DNA of 64,000 nt, taken from Paenibacillus andongensis. Its GTDB lineage: Bacteria > Bacillota > Bacilli > Paenibacillales > NBRC-103111. Both the position numbers and the translations under genes were made by a program. Shown one piece after another: positions 55,001 through 62,421 of this stretch. Position 1 is the stretch's first letter. Every line of letters starts with the position of its first letter. The notes below the pieces were generated by a model. That model was not told the origin of the DNA and ran no database searches. It saw only the letters and a list, made by a program, of their open reading frames with translations. The DNA lies in assembly GCF_025369935.1 (NCBI RefSeq), contig NZ_CP104467.1, positions 5,091,001 to 5,155,000 on the forward strand, read 5' to 3'.

Positions 55001-55094
55001 CCTGCTCAAGTAGGCCGTTCCACGACCAGAACGGTACGGAACGATTTTCTATAGGAGGATTTGAAAATATGTGCTGCAGTTCTGACCTTTTCAT
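52011..55094 (-). CDS. Glycoside hydrolase, GH106/alpha-L-rhamnosidase-like
   Basis: A 1,027-residue cytoplasmic enzyme (no signal peptide). The start region ENRSVPFWSWNGLL and GMGGFMMHVREGL with YDEDRYSSGMGGG is typical of GH106-like enzymes; later GSTVPGIFTDEPSILGF and GISFTGHFCDEADLVG carry probable catalytic acids. A C-terminal galactose-binding-like domain (about 850-1010) ends the protein. ATG 55094 has GGGCGGAT close upstream. Likely removes terminal alpha-L-rhamnose from imported oligosaccharides, alongside the GH78 enzyme. Relatives include uncharacterised glycosidases, so specificity is not certain. Confidence 0.82.
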   Translation of the reverse strand: MKRSELQHIFSNPPIENRSVPFWSWNGLLEQDELNAQVEGFKQQGMGGFMMHVREGLETPYMGKEFMEHVQQTVAKAKAEGVHAWLYDEDRYSSGMGGGKVPQIGGDAVRAKALSLNICRSFESDESIQAVYQARILGNELLSCTRVMDFHACILLDEDHVYLVFSRQVATPNEWCHGDTYTDNLNPESAEIFIETTYERYKEAVGEEFGSTVPGIFTDEPSILGFQEQLKAPEMTWISWSDLLPQAFAEKNGYEIWEALPYFFYHGSPSSKIRHDYWKTVTEMFCDAYTMQIGDWCRVNGISFTGHFCDEADLVGAVRHSGSIMPHYRYLDIPGIDTLCEQTEESLTIKQVSSVANQYGKKRVITETYGVTGWDLSFESRKWIGDWQFVLGVNLLTHHLALYTLRGCRKRDYPPSFNYNVNWWEHNHVLENYFARLGAVLSEGRVTRDVLVIHPATSVWAKLGRDVRAHEWRNEAGNTDELGKYSQEFNEFVRQLLGWHYDFDLGDELILREVGRVQEERLFVGQASYQVVVLPSLNNLLSSTYELLITYLNAGGWVLSFGNLPTLMDGEPSDEWQLLIDHSRFKQLLSHNDLSAEIERIVPRCVSLLDQNGREADRLLYMRRELQDCTVVFVVNNDRDAAHEVEVHIQGGGRVEEWNLLTGEVFDKPMNTQNNYAVFHENFGPADSKLYVISPCSEGASSKERNTKVLQPMSSLGPVASFTRTHPNALVLDRCQYRLRDEEWSEKMDVWQAQRKVREQLNMRQIYANGNLQRHFWVHVPHENDGTIVAFRFFFHVKDVPATDTFLVFEQAERFGFLLNGQLIMEKPNGWYLDRSMSTVKLPVLLEGENVLEVISEYTHDMEIEDAFLIGDFAVDNSCCLVTEPETLRFGDWCQQGYPHYCGSIVYHFDLDADIRKGERIVLEVGTYEAVTLNLKVNGQHEQAIPWRAAGTVELTDWLVQGINQIDIEVIGSPRNLLGPFHEIRSDRAWIDWWSFHPTGADYTPEYILRPYGLMGQILVNRMEERP

Positions 55095-55242
55095 TTCCGA
55101 TCCGCCCTTTTTCTTCATTTCAATAGAAGTGCTTCCATCTATCGGCATTTTTATTGTTTATTATGGCAGGACCTTTCCATGAATGCTTTCCCTTTTCCAC
55201 GATTTTTTTGAACAATTCCGCGAATCCATGTACCTTAAGCGT

Positions 55243-56109
55243 TTATTTGAATTGCTGGCGATAGCTGCTAGGCGTCTGTCCAATCATTCTTTTAAACAAT
55301 CCAATAAAAGAATTGATATCTTTGTACCCTACTGATTCAGCAATTCTGCTGATTTTAAGCTGAGAATTTCTTAATTGTTCACAGCTTTTTCGTATTCGCA
55401 TGCTTTGAAGATAGTTATGATAGCTTTGGTTTGTATGCTGTTTGAATAAGCGCTGTAAATGCCTCTCGCTCCACTGAAATTTTTCGGTCAAATGGGATAA
55501 GGTGAGTTCCATCGCGTAATGTTGTTCGATATATAGAAGAACTTGCATGAATCGATCTTGTTTACTTGGAAGTGCCTTATTTTCATTATGTTTAAAACGG
55601 TGCATCGTGACAATCAACTGTAGAAGAAGACTGTTTAAATAGGTTGAAGAACCGCTTTGAGACAGAGAATATTCCCGATAAAGGGAAAGAAACAGCTTCT
55701 CTATCGCAGCATCGACATCCGAAACCGAATAATAACGGAGCCCTGCTTGTTTTAACTCTTCCATTAAAGTAAGGATCGGTTTATCCGTGACGGAAGGCAT
55801 TAAGCTCTCGATGAGCTCTGGTGTAAATATGCAGTTGTAAATAATTAGCGGTTCTTTGACTATATCTGCGGATGCGGGGCGAAATACATGAGAGACCCCT
55901 ATTGGGATGACAAATAACTGACCTGGAGATATGCGCTCGACCTCGTTTTCAACATAATGAAAGCCTCTACCCTCCATCACATAGGCCAGCTCTATAAATT
56001 CATGCGAATGTTGCGACAAGCGAAAAGCTTCTGTCTCCCGATTGACGTAAAGCTTCAAATCATGACGGAAAAAGCGTTCCCCTTTGAGTGTTTGCTTCGA
56101 ATGCTTCAT
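55243..56109 (-). CDS. AraC-family regulator with cupin sensor domain
   Basis: A 288-residue cytoplasmic regulator. The cupin-type arm (about 15-90) includes LSQHSHEFIELAYVMEGRG and ISPGQLFVIPIGVSHVFRP; the C-terminal HTH pair (about 185-287) includes FQWSERHLQRLFKQHTNQSY and IAESVGYKDINSFIGLFKRM. I choose ATG 56109, with GGAG 8 bases upstream. Divergent from the GH78 gene and upstream of the GH106 gene, so it likely governs both; RhaR/RhaS-like roles in rhamnose use fit. Confidence 0.9.
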   Translation of the reverse strand: MKHSKQTLKGERFFRHDLKLYVNRETEAFRLSQHSHEFIELAYVMEGRGFHYVENEVERISPGQLFVIPIGVSHVFRPASADIVKEPLIIYNCIFTPELIESLMPSVTDKPILTLMEELKQAGLRYYSVSDVDAAIEKLFLSLYREYSLSQSGSSTYLNSLLLQLIVTMHRFKHNENKALPSKQDRFMQVLLYIEQHYAMELTLSHLTEKFQWSERHLQRLFKQHTNQSYHNYLQSMRIRKSCEQLRNSQLKISRIAESVGYKDINSFIGLFKRMIGQTPSSYRQQFK

Positions 56110-56262
56110 CCATTGTTCTCCATTTTCCAATAAAATGTCTATTCTACCGGTATTGAATGTCCTTTATGCCAAGATAAAAAGAAACAGGTTTTCTCTTATT
56201 ATTATAATGGAAATCAAAAAAGGGGTAAATCAAACATAGTTATCAGAAAGGTGTGAGCCATC

Positions 56263-58914
56263 ATGTCAATCGTTAAAAAACTGCGTTGCGAATACAAAGA
56301 GAATCCGATCGGAATTGATTGTAGGCAACCCAGAATTAGCTGGCAGATTCAGTCCGATAAACGCTCATGGCTTCAAGCAGCTTATCACATACAAATTTCG
56401 CAGGATATCGAATTTAAGAACCTCCTCTGGAATTCAGAGAAAGTCCTCTCAAATCAATCCGTTCACGTCGAGATTCACAATTTGGTAGTAGAAAAATACA
56501 AGCGCTATTATTACCGTGTCAAAGTTTGGAGTGATCAAGGCGAACAGACAGATTGGTCCGATATCGCTTATTGGGAAATGGGATTGCTTCAATCCAGTGA
56601 TTGGATAGCCGATTGGATCAGCGCTCCGACTGAGCAATTCCCTCTGGAAACAGAGATATGTCCGTTACTCCGACATACGTTTCAGGTGAATGGTCATGTA
56701 CAACGTGCTCGAATCTATGCGACTAGCTTGGGGCTATATGAAATGAAATTGAACGGCTTAAACGTGGGAGAACAGGCTTTCGCTCCCGGCTGGACCAGCT
56801 ATAAACATCGTCTTCAGTATCAGACTTATGAGGTAACGGACTTATTGACAAACGGAGGAAATGCGATCGGTGTCATGCTTGGAAATGGGTGGTATAAAGG
56901 GAAATTAACTGGGCGTGAAAAGAAAAATATGTACGGAGATCGTACGGCCTTTCTCATGCAGCTGCACATTCAGTTTACAGATGGAACAGAAGAAATTATA
57001 ACATCCAGCCCAAGTTGGCGAGCAGCTGAAAGTCCCGTCTTAATGTCCGAAATTTATCATGGGGAGACCTATGACGCTCGCTTAGAGAAAATAAATTGGA
57101 GTACGGCAGCCTATGATGATGCGGATTGGTTTCCTGTGGAGCTGCTACAGCACTCAAAAGATATGGTGGTGGCACAAGAAAACGAGCCTGTTCGCAAAAT
57201 CGAAGAAATCTCCCCAATTGCCCTCATCACAACACCGTCTGGAGAAACGGTCATCGACATGGGACAAAATATGGTCGGATGGGTACGTTTTACGATTCAA
57301 GGCCAGTCAGGTCAGGAAGTGACGCTGCAGCATGCTGAAGTCCTGGATCAGGAAGGCAACTTCTATACGGATAATTTGCGAAACGCGAAACAAGCCATCC
57401 GATACGTGTTAAAAGGTGGAGAACCTGAAGTCTATGAGCCTCATTTCACCTTTCAAGGATTCCGTTATGTGAAGCTCGCCGGTTTTGGCGAGTCTATTCA
57501 GCTTGCCAACTTTACTAGTATTGTTCTTCATTCCGCTATGGAACGCACAGGCTATTTTCAATGCTCGGATCCGTTAATCAATCAGCTGCAGCACAATATC
57601 CTCTGGGGTCAGAAAGGCAACTTTCTTGATGTGCCGACCGATTGTCCGCAGCGGGATGAACGTTTGGGATGGACGGGAGACGCTCACATGTTTATCCGTA
57701 CCTCCGCTTTTTTAATGAATGTAGCCCCATTTTTCAGCAAATGGTTGCATGACTTAGAAGCCGACCAGTTAGAAAATGGAGGTGTTCCCTTCGTTATTCC
57801 GCATGTATTGAGTGAAAACAGTCATTCGTCAGCCGCTTGGGGAGACGCAGCCGTTATATGTCCGTGGGTCATTTATCAATGTTATGGTGATAAGCGGATT
57901 CTGGAACAGCAATATGAGAGCATGAAAGCATGGGTATCCTATATACGCAAACAAGGTGAGAATGAATTCCTTTGGAATACTGGCTTCCATTTTGGCGATT
58001 GGTTAGCTTTGGACGCGAAGCCAGATAGCTATATTGGCGCCACGGATCGAGACTTTATCGCAACGGCTTTCTATGCCTACTCCGTTTCATTGCTCGCGAA
58101 AACAGCAAAAGTGTTATCAAAGGAAGCCGATTGGGAATTATATACGCGCTTATACGCTCAAGTACGTCATGCTTTTCAGCACGAGTTTGTCACCCCATCT
58201 GGAAAGCTATCTGTCCCTACACAGACTGCCAACGTATTGGCGCTCATGTTCGATCTTCTGGATGGAACCGCAAAGGAGCGAGCGGTCAAAAAGCTTTTGG
58301 AGCTCTTAGAAGAAAGCAAGTTCCATTTGACCACCGGCTTCGTCGGAACTCCTTATTTGAATCTCGTCTTAAGCCAAATTGGCCATACGGAATCGGCGTA
58401 TAAATTATTGTTTCAACAAGATTATCCATCCTGGCTCTACCAAGTTACCAAAGGGGCCACCACGATATGGGAGCATTGGGATGGCATCAAGGAAGACGGC
58501 AGTTTCTGGAGCAGGGACATGAACTCGTTCAATCACTACGCTTACGGCGCGATTGGCGAATGGTTGTACCGCTGTGTTGCCGGTATTGATGTAGATGAAG
58601 ATGCACCGGGTTATAAGCATATTCATATCAAACCTCAGCCAGGTCCAGGATTAACTTGGGCAGAAGCGAAGCTGGATTCTATGTATGGATGGATTCACAC
58701 TGAATGGCGGCAGTTAAGCGAGCATGCAATGGGAATTACGCTAAGTATTCCTCCGAATACGACGGCCTCAGTCCTTCTTCCGAATGCTAGAGAAACAAAC
58801 CTTCGCGAGAATGGCGAATTGCTTGAACAAACCACTGGCATTAGGGGAATTAGGCAAACAGAATCAGGTGTATCACTGACACTTGGTTCAGGGACGTATC
58901 GTTTTACTTATTAA
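56263..58914 (+). CDS. GH78 alpha-L-rhamnosidase
   Basis: An 883-residue glycoside hydrolase hydrolysing terminal alpha-L-rhamnosides. N-terminal beta domains (about 1-440) begin with LRCEYKENPIGIDCRQPRIS, the usual family opening. The (alpha/alpha)6 barrel follows, with the catalytic signature DVPTDCPQRDERLGWTGDAH near residues 455-475. Later conserved blocks are GATTIWEHWDGI and MNSFNHYAYGAIGEW. There is no signal peptide, so it works inside the cell. It is transcribed away from the cupin-AraC regulator. Confidence 0.95.
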   Translation: MSIVKKLRCEYKENPIGIDCRQPRISWQIQSDKRSWLQAAYHIQISQDIEFKNLLWNSEKVLSNQSVHVEIHNLVVEKYKRYYYRVKVWSDQGEQTDWSDIAYWEMGLLQSSDWIADWISAPTEQFPLETEICPLLRHTFQVNGHVQRARIYATSLGLYEMKLNGLNVGEQAFAPGWTSYKHRLQYQTYEVTDLLTNGGNAIGVMLGNGWYKGKLTGREKKNMYGDRTAFLMQLHIQFTDGTEEIITSSPSWRAAESPVLMSEIYHGETYDARLEKINWSTAAYDDADWFPVELLQHSKDMVVAQENEPVRKIEEISPIALITTPSGETVIDMGQNMVGWVRFTIQGQSGQEVTLQHAEVLDQEGNFYTDNLRNAKQAIRYVLKGGEPEVYEPHFTFQGFRYVKLAGFGESIQLANFTSIVLHSAMERTGYFQCSDPLINQLQHNILWGQKGNFLDVPTDCPQRDERLGWTGDAHMFIRTSAFLMNVAPFFSKWLHDLEADQLENGGVPFVIPHVLSENSHSSAAWGDAAVICPWVIYQCYGDKRILEQQYESMKAWVSYIRKQGENEFLWNTGFHFGDWLALDAKPDSYIGATDRDFIATAFYAYSVSLLAKTAKVLSKEADWELYTRLYAQVRHAFQHEFVTPSGKLSVPTQTANVLALMFDLLDGTAKERAVKKLLELLEESKFHLTTGFVGTPYLNLVLSQIGHTESAYKLLFQQDYPSWLYQVTKGATTIWEHWDGIKEDGSFWSRDMNSFNHYAYGAIGEWLYRCVAGIDVDEDAPGYKHIHIKPQPGPGLTWAEAKLDSMYGWIHTEWRQLSEHAMGITLSIPPNTTASVLLPNARETNLRENGELLEQTTGIRGIRQTESGVSLTLGSGTYRFTY

Positions 58915-59006
58915 AGGTATAGACCCTCGCAGACAGAACTTCAAAATTTCGATTTTGGCCTCGTTCAACAGCATCGTGAAAGTAGATGGGCTATATTGGT
59001 TAACAA

Positions 59007-59191
59007 TGTCGCAATTTCTACAACAATTCGCACGCCTAAAGGCTCTTTTGCTACTCGAAGTTGCATTTCGTACAACATTTTAGGCCCATTTGCTGAGAAA
59101 TCGCCAGAATCGGGCTTAATTGTTGCACATTTTACAACATTAAGGGGGAGATGGCGGGATCTAGAAGGAAACTGTTGCACTTTCTATAACA
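59007..59191. repeat. Phased palindromic repeat array (copy 2)
   Basis: Four repeats related to TTGTTGCACATTTTACAACA, ending at 59025, 59077, 59139 and 59191: intervals 52, 62 and 52 bp. The first spacer has GCCTAAAGGC at 59034-59043, at the same 9-base offset as GCTAATTAGC in the 15.2-kb copy. It fills most of the 418-bp gap between the rhamnosidase and AIM24 genes; no gene is visible there. Confidence 0.8.
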
Positions 59192-59332
59192 TCTTTCAAG
59201 CGAGAATATAAATTCATTCACCAGCAACCTCAAGTGAGCATATATGACGTTTGATTCCAATTTAAACACTTCAAGATTGTATGAATGAATCGACGGACGC
59301 GATAATCACCACAAAACTACGGAGGAAACAGT

Positions 59333-60097
59333 ATGACATTTACGATTAGCAATTTAACGGATAACAGCAATGTCGAGATCAAAGAAAAATTGAGATCCTT
59401 TAGTGTACTTGAATATAAACAGGATTTGAGCAGCACCACGGTCGCGGACGCACAGTCCAACTTCTACATGAGCAAAAGTAATATGAAAAAAAGGCAAGTC
59501 ATTATTGAGCTGAACGGTGAGATCATGATGAGCGCCGGTGCGATGCAATATTATGTCGGCAATATCGAGATGATAACAGGGGTAAAAGGAGCGGGGGGCT
59601 TATTCCGAAATCTTGTTTCAGGAGCCGTAACCGTGGAAAGTGCGATCAAGCCCGTTTATAAGGGGACAGGCACCATCATGATGGAGCCAACCTTCAAATA
59701 TTTGTGGCTGATCGATGTCGACAACGATCATATTGTCTTGGATGATGGTCTTTTTTTAGCCTGCGAGACGACGCTGCAAATACAAATGGTATCCCGCAAA
59801 AATGTGTCGTCAACTGTTTTGGGAGGAGAAGGATTATTTAATCTTAGCGCCAAAGGCAAGGGAGTGCTCGTATTGGAAGCGCCGATCCCGTCGGAAGAAG
59901 CGGTCATTGTGGAACTGACGAACGATGTCTTGAAAGTGGACGGAAATTTTGCAATGATGTGGTCGCATTCATTAGACTTCACGGTTGAAAGGTCTGGCAA
60001 AACGCTGCTCGGATCAGCCACATCTGGTGAGGGGCTTGTCAACGTGTACCGAGGGACGGGTCTCGTTTGGCTAGCGCCGTTATCTTCCTACAAATAA
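59333..60097 (+). CDS. AIM24-family protein
   Basis: A 254-residue protein of the AIM24 (formerly TIGR00266-like) beta-prism family. Typical features are VIIELNGEIMMSAGAMQYY, the glycine-rich repeats GVKGAGGLFRNLVSG and GGEGLFNLSAKGKG, and VDGNFAMMWSHSLDFTVE. The yeast namesake is mitochondrial; the bacterial function is not established. GGAGGAAA precedes the ATG. Monocistronic. Confidence 0.88.
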   Translation: MTFTISNLTDNSNVEIKEKLRSFSVLEYKQDLSSTTVADAQSNFYMSKSNMKKRQVIIELNGEIMMSAGAMQYYVGNIEMITGVKGAGGLFRNLVSGAVTVESAIKPVYKGTGTIMMEPTFKYLWLIDVDNDHIVLDDGLFLACETTLQIQMVSRKNVSSTVLGGEGLFNLSAKGKGVLVLEAPIPSEEAVIVELTNDVLKVDGNFAMMWSHSLDFTVERSGKTLLGSATSGEGLVNVYRGTGLVWLAPLSSYK

Positions 60098-60107
60098 GAG
60101 ATAATAA

Positions 60108-60194
60108 AAAGCCAAAGGATTTGGATCATGCTGTATAGGAGCCAATGAGCATTCATTTGTTCCATTTCAGACAACCCAGGTGTCCCTTGGCTTT
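60108..60194. terminator. Inverted repeat between convergent genes
   Basis: AAAGCCAAAGGA (60108-60119) and TCCCTTGGCTTT (60183-60194) pair at 11 of 12 positions but enclose a 63-base loop. It may form a long hairpin ending the AIM24 transcript; weak as a classic terminator. Confidence 0.4.
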
Positions 60195-60285
60195 ACATTA
60201 GTGATGACAGCCGAAACCATTTAGTAGAGAACCTCGTTGACGGCTGGCACACGTTTTTCCACCCCGAATGACATGCACGTTCACG

Positions 60286-61539
60286 TCAAGACTGTCCTTT
60301 CAGTCTCCGATCCAACATGCCTTGCACGAACCACGCATAAACGGCATACCCCGCTAGTATAGCAACCGCCGTAAGAAGGAAGGGCAGCGAATAATGATTT
60401 CCAGCCAAAATATAACCCGCCCAGTATGAGGCGATCGTGTTGCCGATGCTCCGCGATACCGTCCGCATGACTGCGAACAAGTTGCGCTCTTCTTCAGCGA
60501 CAGCCGACATGCATTCGCTGTCCATCAGGTTGTTTAACATCGTGAAGCCCGTCCCGCGAATGAGCAGCAGTACTGCAAATACGAAGGCCGGCATAGCGAG
60601 CGCCATCAACGCCACGACAAACATGTTATACAGAAACAGGAACACGAACGTCTTGCGGCTGCCCCATCTTTCTACAACGTACGGCATAATGATTGAGCCG
60701 AGAAAGAAGAAAAATCCGGATAACGCGAGCAAACCGGAGATGTTGCCGTCCTCCATCTGAAACCGGAATTTCAGGATGACGTTCAGGAACGGGCTAAGCA
60801 GCCCGAACGTAAAGCCGGAGTTGAAAATAAGCAGCGAAAGCAGCAGCAGAAAATACATCGTTTGCCCTCTCTTCGGCCTGTCCGAAGGCTTCGATGGTTG
60901 AATGCCGCTGACATCATCTGCCGCTGCGTTTTTCACCCTTGCATGTGTAGACGGAAGCAGCAATCCCCTTAATATACCTGAGAGTGCTAAGCATCCGCCA
61001 GCAACGAAGAATGCAAACTGGTACAACGTGGTATTCCCTGGCAGCCAAACCGGCAAGTAGCCGCCGAGCCATGTGCCAAGGCCGGTAAAAAATGTAAATA
61101 TGGCGAACAACAACGAATACGCGCTCGTCTCTTCTTTCTTGCTTCGGCAATATTGGAAGATCAACTGAATCTCAGAGTTCACGATCGCTGTAATGCCGAG
61201 CGACCAGATGAGCTGCGCTGCGGTAACCGTGCCAAGGCTGGTTCCGAAGCCAAAGAGCACGAGTGACAGGAATGCCAGGAGCATACCGGTGACGAGCATC
61301 GTTTTGCGCCCAACGATCTTCACGATGAAACCTGCCGGCAGACTAGCCAGGCCAATTGTCAGAGCACCCATCGACGTTATTCTGCCGATGTCGCTTTTGG
61401 AGAAGCCGAGGTCCAAGAGATGTAAATTCAGGATGAGGCCTAAAATGCCCACTCCGATGCCAAACAAGCTTTCGGTCGCGATGAACCGCTTTACTCCAGG
61501 AGATAAATCACGAACTAAATTTACGGTATACGTCCACAT
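60286..61539 (-). CDS. MFS transporter (12 helices)
   Basis: A 417-residue permease of the major facilitator superfamily with 12 predicted helices. Motif-like stretches are PAGFIVKIVGRKTMLVTG (loop 2-3) and VVERWGSRKTFVF in the second half; a long central loop lies at about 205-225. It has AGGAAAGG before the ATG. The subfamily and substrate are not recognisable; it lacks the clear 14-helix DHA2 pattern of the two exporters elsewhere in the window. Confidence 0.85.
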   Translation of the reverse strand: MWTYTVNLVRDLSPGVKRFIATESLFGIGVGILGLILNLHLLDLGFSKSDIGRITSMGALTIGLASLPAGFIVKIVGRKTMLVTGMLLAFLSLVLFGFGTSLGTVTAAQLIWSLGITAIVNSEIQLIFQYCRSKKEETSAYSLLFAIFTFFTGLGTWLGGYLPVWLPGNTTLYQFAFFVAGGCLALSGILRGLLLPSTHARVKNAAADDVSGIQPSKPSDRPKRGQTMYFLLLLSLLIFNSGFTFGLLSPFLNVILKFRFQMEDGNISGLLALSGFFFFLGSIIMPYVVERWGSRKTFVFLFLYNMFVVALMALAMPAFVFAVLLLIRGTGFTMLNNLMDSECMSAVAEEERNLFAVMRTVSRSIGNTIASYWAGYILAGNHYSLPFLLTAVAILAGYAVYAWFVQGMLDRRLKGQS

Positions 61540-61708
61540 AGATGCACCTTTCCTATTGCAACACTATGTGCTTTATCTTACATGGCGGCGGCATCCAGTT
61601 CAATCCTGTTTCACCGAAAAGAACCAAAATTGAAAGATTGGCCGATTCCACTACCCCAGTCCCCTAGGAAGAATGAGCCTTTCAGTTTCAAAAAATTGCT
61701 TCAACTGT

Positions 61709-62389
61709 TCATACGGGCGAATGATGATTTGCATATGAGATCACACTCCTCTTTGATTCTTCAATGCTTGCAGCAAGTAGAAATTGAGCAAGATAGTAGG
61801 AGATCATCACTCCGTAACCCGCCCATGGAACTGAAGAGACAAACATATTCCAAGCAAGCAGCGAATCAGACATGAAGAATATAATTGCACCTGCTATGGC
61901 AATCCAACTCCTACTAATAACTGCGCTCCAAATCATCATAGAAATTACGATGACATAAACCAACACCGGAATCCATAATCCAGCATTTCCACCTGCAAGC
62001 ATGCCTTCTTGGAGTCCGCGTAGCAACAAAAAGGAGTATGCCATAATCGGAATAAGAGCAAGTAAATGGAAGGGAGAAAAACGCCAACGAGTCGCAAAAG
62101 CAGCGACATATGCAAGATGTGCGACTAAAAAAGCGACCAACCCAAACGTAAACCATTGGTTACCTGACAACAATAAGAAGCTATCACCAATGGCGGAGAG
62201 GAATAACCCCGCAATGATTAGATTTTTATAGGGTTTGGCTGCATTTCGCATTGTTGCCGCCAGTACGATCATAAGAATGATAGTGCCTGGCTTTAAGATC
62301 CAACGCATCGTCATATTTTCACCTGATAATGCAAAAAGGTAACCTAGGCCTGAAAAAATAATAGCGACTATTAATAATTTTCTATACAT
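61709..62389 (-). CDS. YhhN/TMEM86-family membrane protein (lysoplasmalogenase-like)
   Basis: A 226-residue protein with about eight helices. Family marks are the acidic motifs LSAIGDSFLLL (about 64-74) and GAIIFFMSDSLLAWNMF (about 167-183). Eukaryotic and some bacterial members hydrolyse the vinyl-ether bond of lysoplasmalogens. Activity in this organism is inferred from family only. Confidence 0.85.
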   Translation of the reverse strand: MYRKLLIVAIIFSGLGYLFALSGENMTMRWILKPGTIILMIVLAATMRNAAKPYKNLIIAGLFLSAIGDSFLLLSGNQWFTFGLVAFLVAHLAYVAAFATRWRFSPFHLLALIPIMAYSFLLLRGLQEGMLAGGNAGLWIPVLVYVIVISMMIWSAVISRSWIAIAGAIIFFMSDSLLAWNMFVSSVPWAGYGVMISYYLAQFLLAASIEESKRSVISYANHHSPV

Positions 62390-62421
62390 GGCAATACCTC
62401 CAAATCCCTGTACTTATATCG

